The translations under genes were made by a program, and so were the position numbers. A stretch of DNA of 64,000 bases from Homarus americanus (lineage: Eukaryota > Arthropoda > Malacostraca > Decapoda > Nephropidae). Positions 14,936-25,751 of the stretch are shown here, in pieces. The notes below the pieces were generated by a model that saw only the letters and a list, made by a program, of their open reading frames with translations, was not told where the DNA came from and ran no database searches. Position 1 is the stretch's first letter, and every line of letters starts with the position of its first letter. Where the stretch lies: assembly GCF_018991925.1 (NCBI RefSeq), contig NW_024722158.1, positions 2,379,287 to 2,443,286 on the forward strand, given 5' to 3'.

Positions 14936-16015
14936 AACACGAGGATCCATATATATTTCATTAGCCCAGCCCAGCCCAACTTCTTGAAGTTGCTGATCAC
15001 ATTCTTGTCCAGTGGCTGTATGATTGATGTTGTGTTGCGAGGCAAAAACAACACTTTCACAAAGTTAAATTGATACTCCAAAGTTCTGGCAAGGTCAGGG
15101 TCATGACCAGGGGCATTATCCATGAGGAGAAAAGCCTTTAAAGGGAGTTTATTGGTGGTTAGATAACTCTTCACAGAAGGGCAAAACACCTCAACAGCCC
15201 ATTCATTAAAGAGCTGTCTTGTCACCTATGCCTTATGGTTGGACTTCCAATTAAACTCCAAGCTTTCCTCTTACCACTTTCTGTTGCTTGAACACCCTGG
15301 GGTTCTCAGGATGGTAGACAAGCTTAGGCTTCAGTCGGAAATCCCCTGAAGCATTGGCACCAAGCAATAGAGTGAGACGGTCTTTCATGGGTTTATGCCC
15401 AGGTAAAGAGGCTTCATCTCTGGTGATGAATGTTCTTTGGGGCATCTTTATCCAGAACAGCCCAGTTTCGTCCACATTGAACACTTGCTGTGGAAGATAA
15501 TTTTCTTCATCCATCAGTTCTTTAAACTCCATTAAAAACTTCGCTGCCCCTTCCTTATCAGCACAAGCAGCTTCACCATGCCTAACAACACTGAAAATGT
15601 CACTTCTTTTCTTAAATTTTTCAAACCAGCCTTTGCTGGCCCTAAAATCTTCAAATTCTATGCCTGAAGAACCAGGTTGATCTGTCTTTAAATGTTCGTA
15701 AATCTCCCTGGCTCTTTCACAAATAAATTCAGTAGAAACCGAATCACCTTTCATCTGTTTTTCCCTCATCCAGATGAGAAGTAACCTCTCTGTTTCTGCA
15801 ATTAGGGTTCTACTTTTAAACACTCTGGTAGATTTGTCTCTCACTTTCACTTCTTTAAATTTTTCTTTCTGTGCAAGAATTGTCGACACAGTTGATGTCG
15901 ACATGCCATATTCTTTGCATATCGCGTTTGTTCTAATGCCTTCTTCATGTATTTTTTTTATAATTTCCTGCTTAGTTTGGATTGAAATCACTTTTCTTGA
16001 TCCCTTAGGCCCCAT
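14917..16015 (-). pseudogene. Tigger-A transposase, nearly intact but truncated
   Basis: Minus-strand DDE transposase of the Tigger/jerky group. From MGPKGSRK at 16015: helix-turn-helix (TKQEIIKKIHEEG, YGMSTSTVSTIL), CENP-B-type second DNA-binding domain (residues about 60-150, ASKGWFEKFKKR), then NVDETGLFW (first Asp), LLMDNAPGH (second Asp) and TTSIIQPLDKN (third Asp). The main break is near 15225-15255: one extra base after KLGV and a Trp codon turned TAG; reading resumes as TRQLFNEWAVEVF. The C-terminus is cut off after ISNFKKL. A longer start at 16039 is possible. All three catalytic Asp remain, so this is the freshest transposase of the window and the likely source family of the CAGTGGTCCC MITEs. 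Confidence 0.88.
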
Positions 16016-16555
16016 GCTGGATTCAAACAATCTCAGCACATGATATTTTAAGTTTAAACTGCGCTATATATTTTCAATATGTAAAATAAATTTCAAAATG
16101 ACCAATAATTTGCTTGGAAACACTGAAGAAAAGCATTTAGTTGAAGAGAGTCTCAAGCAAGATATTACCTCCACTGAAAAGAGAAAGAGACGAACGCCTG
16201 TTTGGTGTGTTGACAGGCTGGATGGCGCGCATAAAACTAGTTTCCTTACCTTCAATTATGTTCAATAATTGTTAAAATGACTAAAAAATTTAATATAAAA
16301 CTTTTAAATTTATTGAATAGTACAAACTTCTTGATATTAACTAAAATAATAAGGAATTTAAGCCCTAGAACCGATTACTGTATTGGCGGACCAATACGAC
16401 AGCTAGTGTGCAAGCGAAAAAATGTTGAGGTCGGCTCGTAAGAAACTCTTTAATCGAGGGATTGCTCGTTAACCGAAGTTATGAATCTTATGGAAGGTAA
16501 CTCGGTAACCGAAATCTCATTAACCGAGGCGCTCGTTAACCGAGGGACCACTGTA
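14936..16555 (-). mobile_element. Tigger-A element carrying transposase, 3' truncated
   Basis: The right end TAACCGAGGGACCACTGTA at 16537-16555 is the family terminus. The 500 bp between it and the transposase start match the subterminal region of the MITEs at 5911, 29800 and 59819 (TCTCAAGCAAGAT and CAATAATTTGCTTGGAAACA-type blocks). The left terminus is missing; the coding region breaks off at about 14936. Confidence 0.82.
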
Positions 16556-16648
16556 TCACATGTTTATTTACTAATCTTTCTATTAAGATTAATTAATAAC
16601 TGATTCTCAAAATTATGGCTGTCCATTTAGGAACTTTTAGGCCTAAAT

Positions 16649-16660
16649 ATAAGCCCAGCA
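16649..16660. repeat. Target-site duplication, left copy (LINE)
   Basis: ATAAGCCCAGCA, identical to 18049-18060. The two copies bracket the LINE fragment and the Tigger derivative inserted in it. Confidence 0.85.
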
Positions 16661-16684
16661 GGACCTACTGAAAGAAAACACTCA

Positions 16685-17537
16685 TACAGTGGGGTATGCT
16701 ATAACGAACGGATCCTACTACGAATATTCCTATAACGAACGGTTTTACCTATAAAATTGAGAATTCTATAACGAACGCAACTCCTACAACGAACGCGGAT
16801 GAATACGGGACTATTTCGCCTGGCGCATGAATATTGTTGTACCGCGACCCACAACAAGAGCTTCAGGCGCCATCATTTTCTCATTGTATAGCCAGTGCAC
16901 CACTGTTATTGTTGAAATTTCATCTTTTAATGTGGAAATTCGCGTTATTTGTATAACTATTTTGTTGTACAAGTATACAATTGTAACAATGAATCGTCCA
17001 AAGCGAGTGAGAAAGCTAATAACCCTTGAAACTAAGAAAGAAATTATAAAGAAACGTGAGAATGGAAGAAGCATTGCGAAACTTAGTGATGAATATGGGA
17101 TGGCTAAATCGACTATATGTACGATTTTGAAGAATAAAGGGGAGTTAAAAACAGTGCAAGTGGCTAAGGGAATCTTTAGACTTAGCAAAGCAAGGTGTAA
17201 TGTGATTGAAGAGATGGAAAATTTACTCTTGGTGTGGATAAAGGAGAAAGAAATGGCAGGTGGTAACATTAGTGAAGCTATAATTTGTGAGAAGGCTAAA
17301 CAATTGTTTGAGGACCTTAAAGCCAAGACTCCCAGTGGAAGTGATAGTGCTGTGCCAGTGTTTAGGGGTACCTGCATGCTGAATAACACTAAGGTAAGAT
17401 AAAGTACCGTATTTTTTACATTTTCCACAGAATTTTTTCAGTGTTAAGTGGTTGTATTTGGGGGCCTGGAACGGATTAATCCTATAACGAACGAGGTTCT
17501 GGAACCAATTACGTTCGTTATAGCATACCCCACTGTA
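16685..17537 (+). mobile_element. Tigger-type deletion derivative (GGGGTATGCTATAACGAACG termini)
   Basis: Ends TACAGTGGGGTATGCTATAA and TTATAGCATACCCCACTGTA are nearly perfect inverted repeats with a TA duplication, inserted in the LINE. It keeps the transposase N-terminus but no catalytic domain. The right-hand end recurs inverted at the window edge (63874-64000). Confidence 0.92.
16989..17402 (+). CDS. Truncated CENP-B-like DNA-binding protein of a Tigger element
   Basis: An uninterrupted 137-codon frame from MNRPKRVRKL. Residues about 10-55 form a psq/CENP-B helix-turn-helix (ETKKEIIKKRENGRS, YGMAKSTICTILKNKG). Residues about 75-125 resemble the second CENP-B-type domain (VIEEMENLLLVWIKEKE, ICEKAKQLFEDL). 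It then runs into TPSGSDSAVPVFRG and ends at LNNTKVR with no DDE catalytic region. Family members are about 450-600 residues, so this is an internal deletion that happens to leave a complete DNA-binding half open. It may be expressed as a terminus-binding protein, but that is inference; it may simply be young. Confidence 0.7.
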   Translation: MNRPKRVRKLITLETKKEIIKKRENGRSIAKLSDEYGMAKSTICTILKNKGELKTVQVAKGIFRLSKARCNVIEEMENLLLVWIKEKEMAGGNISEAIICEKAKQLFEDLKAKTPSGSDSAVPVFRGTCMLNNTKVR

Positions 17538-18048
17538 CGTTCAGCCGCTCTTCTTCCTACAGTCCATCGCAGGGATGGTGAACGGGCTGAAAATATATCC
17601 AGCCAACACTACGATCTCTTTCTTCATTTTCCACACAAGTATCGTCGATGAGGACTTTTGGTCCACAAACATAATGTTGTCTCTGCTCACATTAGGTTAG
17701 GATACAGACCTATCTGGCATGTACCTGAGGTGTGGGATGACCCGCACTTCCCTTCCTGTAAACTCTGTAACTGTCCCAACGCTAACATCCTTCAACACTA
17801 TTGCCTTGACTGTCCCACTGTCAGGGACCTCCTACCACAAGGAGAGTCACCAACTACTCTGTCACCGCCTATTTATTCATAATAATTTAGATCTAATTAT
17901 TGTCCACTACCCACACTTTGGTGGGTGCTAACTCCCTTTGTCCTTAAATCATATCAATAATGTCACCATATCACAAGTCACAGCGTGTCCTGCAACTGCA
18001 TCGTCTTGTCACCCTCTGGGGTGTAATAAATAAATACATTAATTAATA

Positions 18049-18060
18049 ATAAGCCCAGCA
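18049..18060. repeat. Target-site duplication, right copy (LINE)
   Basis: ATAAGCCCAGCA directly after the LINE's TAAATA-rich tail; exact match to 16649-16660. Confidence 0.85.
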
Positions 18061-18714
18061 TGACTAAACAGATACTCACAAGCAGCAGATGCAGGTAGTG
18101 GGGTGTTAAGCTCACAGTTCACAGTCATATTTCCCGCCTCTGCTGACGGTCGTGTAATATTTCAATGTGATTCTGATCTTTTAAAATGTTTTTTTGCATA
18201 ATATAGTATTAATGATACATAATTTGTCTTAGTATGCCTTATTGTGGATAAAAATAAGTACAGTATATATTAAATGCATCCTCCGAAAGCGTGAATTTGC
18301 TACCCAAGTTTATCAGTTAATTCATGTATAATACTTCTGATAAACTTCCTACGTGCTTGTGTTTGAAATAATGAATGTATGTATCTTTATATAATTTAGC
18401 TAAATATCTTTCTCGTCAGAAACGGTCATCCCAACGATTATGAATAAACTCATTTAGAAATACATCATTACTCAGGACAAAATTGGACAGGTTTGCAACA
18501 GCCAATCAGCTGTAACTCTTGAGGAGGGGGCGGGGCATCTTTTCTCAGCTGAGAAAAAACGCGCTATAATAAGTCTGTCTGCTATCAATCACAAAAGTCT
18601 TTATAGAATCTATATAATGACTTTCATGATTGATAGTAGCACAGTTTAACCTTACTGATGAATTCGCGGTCAAGATAACTTGTACATTAGGGTGGCGTCT
18701 AATTAGAAACTTGA
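18061..18714. other. Spacer without recognised gene
   Basis: AT-rich with stops in all frames. A GATTGATAG-type inverted motif near 18583-18641 surrounds TCTTTATAGAATCTATATAA. Nothing else recognised. Confidence 0.4.
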
Positions 18715-18719
18715 GTGTC

Positions 18720-19704
18720 CAGGAGCATTATCCATCACCAGGATCACTTTGAAGTCAATGTTCTTCCTCCGGCAGTACTGTTGGGCGTCAGGAACAGAGT
18801 GCTTGTCAAACCAATTGGTACTAAAGATGTTGTAACCCAAGCTTTCTTATTAGACTTCCAATAAACATGGAGCTGCTGCATGATGGTAGGCTCTAGGACG
18901 GGCAGCACGGTTAACAATCGGGGGTTTCATCAAGAAATCACCACTTGCATTAGCTGTGAATATAACTGTAATCCTGTCCTTTGAAGTCTTTATGCCCCTT
19001 GCCTGTTTTTCATCCTTGGCAATGAAAGTGGTCCTAGGAGAACGCTTCCAGAAAATGCCAGTTTCTTCACAATTGAAGATCTGGTCTCGGCAATAAGCAC
19101 CCTCTTTCACAAGAGCTTTAAAGACAGGTAGATATTTTTCTGCTGTTATGACATCAGCTGATGCACTCTCCCCATGGTAGTGGGCAAACTTGACTTCACA
19201 ACGTTTCTTAAAGGCAGCCAACCAAACAACAGAAGCATTGAACGATGGTGGAGAGTTAACGTGTTTCTTCTGTACAACTGCAGCGTAATAAACACATGCC
19301 TGATGCCTTATCTGTGGCCCACACAGGCCGCCCTGCTCACGGTGTCTTCTTTCCACCCATTTGTGAAGGTAATGTTTTGTGATAACAAGCAGTAGGTTTC
19401 GTTGTGAATTATCGGAGAATGTCCTGTTACTAGAAAATCTTGAGAATACATTCACAGAATCAGTTAAGGCTTCCTTGTTCTTCTTAAGGGAACGTATAGT
19501 TGATTCGGGGCAGTTGAACCTATGCATGGGTTCACAGGTACGAGCACCACATTTGATCGTCTCGAGCATCTCTCGTTTTATTTCAAGGATGTATTTCCTC
19601 TTCTGACTCCCTTACAGTAGTCACGCTTGGCATGCAGCTTTCCTTGTTGACTACGGTGACCATCTTCACCATCTCTGTGGCCAACATCACGCACCTCACT
19701 CATT
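18720..19704 (-). pseudogene. Jerky/Tigger-like transposase, truncated, catalytic Asp changed
   Basis: A minus-strand frame opens MSEVRDVGHRDGEDG at 19704. After a one-base shift near 19610 it continues KRKYILEIKREMLETIKCGAR (helix-turn-helix) and is open to 18850. It includes the CENP-B-type domain (HYLHKWVERRHREQ; WLAAFKKR; HGESASADVITAEKYL) and FNCEETGIFWKRSPRTTFIAKDE. The first catalytic position is Glu where relatives have Asp. Beyond a second shift near 18850 the frame gives VYWKSNKKAW and finally KVILVMDNAPG at about 18722, where it breaks off before the third catalytic residue. Long openness implies modest age, but loss of the Asp and the 3' truncation make it inactive. Confidence 0.82.
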
Positions 19705-21950
19705 GTTAACGCTCTAGAATTTCGAGAAACTTAAGCACAATGGGTTATATAATCTAAGGTCAATGTGTCGCGCGCTATTGCTTACTCAAAATGCCGTAAA
19801 CAAACAAAGATGGCAGATAACAAATGGACTGCGACAGTGGGTAGGTTGTTTGTTGCTTGTGAACCTATTTTCGTCTTTTTCCAGGTAAAATATTGAGGCT
19901 TTCCCTGTCACTGAGAATAAATCTTGTTTATTCTCATATGTTACATTATTTGATATATGGATGTTGACTTTACGAATAATTTTCAAGAAACCTGACCCAT
20001 TCATATAGTGAGTCTAAACAATGCATCTCGCATGTAGCGGCCTAATTGCAGTTGAACAGGCACGGAGCTGTAAATAAACAGGATGGCCTGCTTTTTCCTG
20101 TATCATCTACTGTTTTGACCGTTTTATAAGAAATTATCATGTAGATAGTGTAACCGCCAATCAGACGGTTAGAGGGTGAATGATACTTCTCACGTCATAC
20201 ATGAACATTATAATTCGGTCAAACCTGTTGAATACAATTCATTTAGTATTTCAAGTAAGTCATACATTGGCACTCTTACATAAATGTTTAATCCAATATA
20301 TATTTACAAAACAATCATGGCTATTTAATTGTCATGGGTTGCGTTGGGCCTCCCGCACAACCCATCCCAAATGTTTGTTTACGGTAGAGATAAGGTAACC
20401 GGCCAGCCATAACTGGGACATGTTTTCAATTAGTGGCATGTTAGCCAGCCGATAGGGGGGGTGCAGGCCAGTGAGACAGTGGTGTACTGTTCATCACTTC
20501 ACGCCTCAAAAAAAAACAATTTAGCCAGTGGGCTTTAGACCTTGGGTTAGAGAAGACCTCCTGCTCAGCGGACTTAAGAACAGGGGCCATACAGTCCTAC
20601 CAGTGCTACGAGTCTGTGTGTGCAAATCCCCGAGATTTTCGTTAAGTCCAGCGTCAAGTTAACACATCCTGTAAAGGAAGTGATCAATGGTGAGGGCCTG
20701 TTTGCTACAAGAGCACTCCAGGCCGGCCTAATAGATCTAAACGATTAATTCTCCAGGTTGACAAACTCTCCCTTATAACTTACTGTACTGTGGCGTGAAT
20801 GCGAGTGACTGACCTATCCATGCAAATTATAAGTCCAGTGTATGGAATTGTGCCAAATAAACGTAAGTGCAATCATCTGCCCGTATCTGTGATCCCTCTA
20901 TTATTATTATTATTATTACCAAGGGTAATGACTGATTGGTTTTGACAAAGTATAACCAATAACTTAGATGGATGTTGGAAGTTAGTGGAATTCATTAAAT
21001 CATCATTTATCAAGCACATAACACATTGAATGCCGGAAGCAGAGCAAAATTCTACGTAGTGATACACCATAATCTCTTGGGTGATTAACCAGTGTGAAGG
21101 TATCCGAGTTCTACGGTAAGAAAGCCACTTTCCTGCATTTAAAACGTAACACTAATTAGTCTAATCTTAACACAAAAACAATGACACAGTCTACCTGTAT
21201 ACACAATAAGTACGAGTTAAACTTGCGTGTTGAAAGTCTAGAGAGAAGCCAGGGTAGGTGTTGACTCTAAGATATGGGTAGCTATACTGAAATGCCCATC
21301 CTATAGCCTGGACCCTTGGCTGGTCAGCTATGGCCGAGTCAGGTGATTATAATTATACATAAACAAACTCCCTTCACACCCTCCAACCTCCTTCTGGGCC
21401 TCTCATCTTCAACCATCTCAACACTCTACATTGTGAGTTACAGCCTAACATAACATTTGTTTATATGTCGTCATAATTATGTACCGCTTGAGGTAACAGA
21501 TAGATAGAAAATACCATTGCAATACAGTAAATATATTTGCCAACTAGACACGATACTGACAGCTCTGTCCTCTTGTTCCACCTTAATACTGTACAACCCA
21601 TGTTGTACTGCTTCCCTCCCTTATCATATTTATGTATATCAACTCCACTGTAAAGTATGTTCAGTATATACTGTACCTGTACTTATAAAAGAAAAAAAAA
21701 GTTAAATATAAATATCGAAGTGATAACCATGGTAACATTCTGATATGTTCTTATTACCACCATGTTACGTGTACTGTTCCAGATGATACTAAATGTTACA
21801 TAATACTAACTTGAGATAAATGTACAGTATATATCAGGTGCCTTCAAGAGAGCTCAGGTTCTCAACTGGCGCAGCCATGTTAATATTAGGATTTTTATCG
21901 ACACTGTATCTGTGTTCTTCTGGCTAAATAAACTGTTTCAATATCAACTG
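19705..21950. other. Long intronic stretch without recognised gene
   Basis: No exon, transposase or terminal repeat recognised. It holds a (TTA)n microsatellite at about 20896-20919, a G7 run near 20455 and a purine-rich run near 21690-21700. ORFs here are below 75 codons and unrelated to anything I know. Confidence 0.45.
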
Positions 21951-21964
21951 TGACAGCTCATATT

Positions 21965-23055
21965 AACTGGCATTGTCCTCTCTCCCTCCTTGAAGGAGAG
22001 AGGCACCTGCACCTCAAGAGTGACACTAAGGATTTCCACTGTCGACGAAGTGGCGAATCGTGGTGAGGGACAGGAAGGTGACGAGGCATATGGTGGTAGG
22101 TGTGCAGTCTTTGACAGTGAGGACTGTGTTCTGGGGCGAGGAACACTGTCACCACTTGTACCAGGCTGATTGCTGCTCCAGCACTAGGAGGTCTGGAGCA
22201 GGGACATTGGGGAAGTAGTCCCCAATCTCACGCTGCTTCATCTGGTCATCTGCTGTAGTTCATCTATAGCAACTGTTCTCATATCTCAAATGTTCTGCTA
22301 AAAAGAAAGGAGGTGGAGGATGTCGGTGTTGGCCGTAAAATACAGGAGGCTGTCCAGGTGTGTCCTCGTCGTCTCTCGAGACTGATGGTGGGAACTTCCC
22401 CACTTCTTTCTCTCTCTCGTCCTCTTCATCCTCCCGTCTTTCTTCGTAGGCCCTGATGACACCAGCTGCTATTTCCTCCTGGATCATGTCACCATAGCCA
22501 GGATCATCTGCACCCACTACCACCCCCCACATCCTCCATGGTCACAGTAGTGTCACCACTGTCACGGAAAAGGGTGTGGGTCTCTTCCAGTTTGAAGCCC
22601 TCGAAGTCTGCATCATCCTGTATTATCACTGCTTTAGCACCACCACCACCACCACCACCACCACCACCATTCAGGACCATCTCCCACATTCCTGAATGTA
22701 GTCAGTAGAATCTTGTCCCAGGCTGCCTTGAGGTTTAACAGTGCATCCTGGATGCTGTAGTCCTTGATGTTCTTGCAGTGCCCTAGTGTCTTCCTCCCCC
22801 TCTGGCACTGGTTCCACAACCAGAACACCATTTAAGAGGCGTTGCCTGTAGTGGTGTTTGCAGGCCAGAATGCTGCCCCGGTCCATGGGCTGTATGAGTG
22901 CGGTGGCGTTAGGCGGTAAAATCTTCACTCTGATTTGCCCATCAGTATTTTTAAGTCACCCTGAGGGTGGGCAGGTGCATTGTCAAGGATGAGCAAGGCC
23001 TTGACCTCTTGCCTGTTAACACATTTAACTAACCCACAGGGTACAGTACAGGCTC
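21965..23055 (-). pseudogene. Jerky-like transposase, C-terminal half
   Basis: Read on the minus strand from about 23020: EVKALLILDNAPAHP (second catalytic Asp), then a one-base deletion near 22925 and KILPPNATALIQPMDRGSI (third Asp). It continues through VVEPVPEGEEDTRALQ, shifts frame to IKDYSIQDALLNLKAAWDKI, then a ten-residue Gly run encoded by a (CCA)n microsatellite at 22639-22668, DADFEGFKLEETHTLFRDSG, DDPGYGDMIQEEI, and an acidic KERREDEEDE-like stretch. The final part (REIGDYFPNVPAPDL) near 22200 fits the C-terminal tail of Tigger/jerky proteins. The N-terminal half with DNA-binding domains and first Asp is absent. At least three frame changes. Confidence 0.8.
22639..22668. repeat. 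(CCA)n microsatellite
   Basis: Ten CCA-type triplets within the jerky relic; on the minus strand in frame they read as Gly. Confidence 0.9.
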
Positions 23056-23118
23056 TTGATAGAATTTATCTGGTGTGTTTTCAGTAGAGCTCGTGTTAAT
23101 GTTAGAATTGATATCCAT

Positions 23119-23424
23119 ACACAGCTACTCGACCTACGACCTACTCAACTTACGACCACCCGGACATACGACCGCCTCAGTCGTACCAAAATGTTTTCAA
23201 ATTACGTATTTTCGAGTCCCAGCGTTAGTGATCGCGCTGTGTACTGACAAAATTTTCGTTTGTAATTCACTTTAAAATGGCTGGCAAGCTTAAAAGTGAG
23301 AGTTTTGTGGTGCTGAGAAGAAAAAAAAGACCCATTTTAGATTTTCTATGTATTATTTAAGTGTTTTCGACTTACGACCTGGGTTTGGGTCCCTAACCCC
23401 GTCGTAAGTCGAGGAGCAACTGTA
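23119..23424 (+). mobile_element. Tigger-B MITE retaining the transposase start
   Basis: Ends ACAGCTACTCGACCTACGAC and GTCGTAAGTCGAGGAGCAAC plus TGTA are inverted repeats. Inside, ATGGCTGGCAAGCTTAAAAG encodes MAGKLKSES, the conserved first residues of the Tigger-B transposase, before a stop at about 23356. The rest of the coding region is deleted. Confidence 0.85.
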
Positions 23425-23609
23425 GTTACTTTGTGATACTGTATTGGTTTTTCTGGCCAGGTAAACTGTTTCTATCAATAATTTTATCAGTAACTTCATA
23501 TGATATACAATAAACTGAGGTTGACTGTAGACTGGAATTGGCTGAATGAAGAGAGAATTGTCAGAAAGTCTGTATCCAAATTGTTTACATCTTTTACTTT
23601 CCTCGGCAG

Positions 23610-23703
23610 GTGGATGTAACTATAACGCTGCAGGTGGCTATGAATGCTTCACTGGCAGATATATCAACACTCACCATCCTCCGTAAGAAGATCTGTCTTA
23701 GGG
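23610..23703 (+). CDS. RYK: RYK/Derailed receptor, exon ending the WIF domain
   Basis: Bounded by TTTACTTTCCTCGGCAG and GTGAGT. The 94 bases read VDVTITLQVAMNAS at the start and LTILRKKICLR at the end, matching the last two strands of the RYK WIF domain (compare vertebrate VMILMQLNLTV and VLNFKRRKMCYK). NAS is a possible N-glycosylation site. The Cys of KKIC is the expected disulfide partner of the CTGK Cys encoded in the 4102 exon. It starts in phase 0 and leaves one base (G) that joins AC of the next exon to give Asp. The flanking introns are about 19.4 kb and 4.1 kb. Confidence 0.87.
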
Positions 23704-24433
23704 GTGAGTCCTTGCTTCAATTTAGGTCTTGCTTCTTTTCAATTATTGCCCATCTTTTACGGTCACATGGCTAACTATATAGTAGAAGTACTGTACAGCA
23801 GTTTAAATTTTATCCCATAAGAAAAGTCACTTGCATGATTGTCACTTCAAAGTACTTGACTGTGCTAAAATAGGGTAAAAATACTCCTACTGCCTTGTTA
23901 AAGTACACTGTCTATAATGTACACTTGCCACAAAAAGTTCTCAACAGGCACAAAGGGTCATACAATATGACAAAATGAACAAGAAATCTGAACATTGCTT
24001 TCTGAGGAAGTTTTAGTGTGAATTAAATTACTTTTTTTCACCTTTAAATGTTAATAAAATGAGCAACATATATTATGAAATATTGAAAATCACTTCTCAA
24101 CCTAGCATGCCAACCATTGCGAGATGACACGAGCCACAGTGCTCGTTCTGAAATCTACCGTGACCGGCTGTTTGAGAACTCGTTGTGGGGAGTGTACAAT
24201 ATACTGTACAGTCTCCATATTGAACAAGTCGCCATCTTAACCAGATCAGCTGATATGTGGCCCAGTTCACAATGGTTTAAAACAGTCTTTATATATCTAA
24301 TAATGTTTATATTTATTTTGTTCAACCTCACAGTTAATCTATTAACAATGTGTGTTTTAACTTACTGTAGTTCCTCAGTAGTAGCTGTTGTTTGTCTTGG
24401 TTATTTAGTAATGTTAACCAATAAACAGCGGCC

Positions 24434-25187
24434 ATAATCATTGTATGGATGGTGGCCATTATAAGGTAGCTGTAGGGATGGTGGCCATCACCATTATAAG
24501 GTAGCTGTAGGGATGGTGGCCATCACCATTATAAGGTAGCTGTAGGGATGGTGGCCATCACCATTATAAGGTAGCTGTAGGGATGGTGACCATCACCATT
24601 ATAAGGTAGCTGTAGGGATGGTGGCCATCACCATTATAAGGTAGCTGTAGGGATGGTGGCCATCACCATTATAAGGTAGCTGTAGGGATGGTGGCCATCA
24701 CCATTATAAGGTAGCTGTAGGGATGGTGACCATCACCATTATAAGGTAGCTGTAGGGATGGTGGCCATCACCATTATAAGGTAGCTGTAGGGATGGTGGC
24801 CATCACCATTATAAGGTAGCTGTAGGGATGGTGGCCATCACCATTATAAGGTAGCTGTAGGGATGGTGGCCATCACCATTATAAGGTAGCTGTAGGGATG
24901 GTGGACCATCACCATTATAAGGTAGCTGTAGGGATGGTGGCCATCACCATTATAAGGTAGCTGTATCACCATTATAAGGTAGCTGTAGGGATGGTGGCCA
25001 TCACCATTATAAGGTAGCTGTAGGGATGGTGGCCATCACCATTATAAGGTAGCTGTAGGGATGGTGGTCATCATCATTATAAGGTAGCTGTATGGATGGT
25101 GGCCATCACCATTATAAGGCAGCTGTAGGGATGGTGGCCATCACCATTATAAGGTAGCTGTAGGGATGGTGGCCATCACCATTGTAT
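24434..25187. repeat. 35-bp minisatellite, about 21 copies
   Basis: Unit of 35 bp: ATGGTGGCCATCACCATTAT followed by AAGGTAGCTGTAGGG. Most copies are identical or differ by one base; variants include GGTGACC near 24590 and 24725, a one-base insertion near 24904, and a shortened unit at 24960-24975. Each unit holds an ATGGTG/CACCAT inverted repeat with a 5-nt loop. Located in the RYK intron between the WIF and transmembrane exons. Confidence 0.96.
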
Positions 25188-25464
25188 GTTAGTCTTCTAG
25201 GTATCTGAACTTGTCCCATTTGGTCCTGTTTGATAGGAATTAAAAGTGTTTGATCAATCAAAATGTAACCAAAGTCTGTTTGTTTGTCTTACCAGACACA
25301 AGTGTGCCTGGTGGAAGGTGTTGGCAATGATAAACAGTAATGTTGATACATATCACATCATATAAAATACAATAGCACAGAAATAGCTCTTTCCACACTC
25401 AAACCATCATCGAGGTGACGCCACAGCTCAGCCAGGCAGTCAACCAACTGACTCCAAGATATGT

Positions 25465-25560
25465 GCGGATGCTGCGTGCGTGTGCGCTTGTGTGGGGGTG
25501 CGCGTGTGTGTGGGGGTGCGCGCGTGTGGGGGTGTGCTCGCGTGTGGGGGTGAGCGAGTT
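25465..25560. repeat. GT/GC-rich low-complexity tract
   Basis: Repeats of TGTGGGGGTGCGCGTG type. ORFs on the minus strand with Thr-Arg-Ala-His-Pro repeats are products of this tract. Confidence 0.8.
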
Positions 25561-25751
25561 CTTGAGTGCAAGGATGTGTTTGTGTCTTGATGTCAAATTT
25601 TTGTATAGTATTGTCCCACCGTGAAAGATGTGACACAAGTTTGTCTTTCTTGTACCAGTTGTTCCTCTCAAGAAGATTACTGCAAGTCAAAATATATGAA
25701 TAAATTATCTCCAGTTCTTCCCTTCACCATAGTGTTGGCTGTTGTAGAGTT

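Larger units (their letters stand above)
16661..18048 (+). pseudogene. 5'-truncated LINE, split by a Tigger-like insertion
   Basis: The two LINE parts are 16661-16686 and 17538-18048. The second encodes the end of a non-LTR retrotransposon ORF2: ERAENISSQHYDLFLHFP, one in-frame TGA, then AHIRLGYRPIWHVPEVWDD and a Cys-rich CKLCNC...HYCLDCP motif, as follows the reverse transcriptase/RNase H in Jockey/I-group LINEs. The 3' end is a TAAATAAATA-rich tail. A 12-bp target duplication flanks the unit, so this was a genuine reverse-transcription insertion, severely 5'-truncated. Exact clade is uncertain. Confidence 0.78.

Noticed and set aside
24434..25187. CRISPR-like array
   Set aside because: Contiguous 35-bp tandem repeat with no spacers; eukaryotic intron context.
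25358..25690. Minus-strand ORFs with Thr-Arg-Ala-His-Pro repeats
   Set aside because: Products of the GT/GC-rich tract at 25465-25560.
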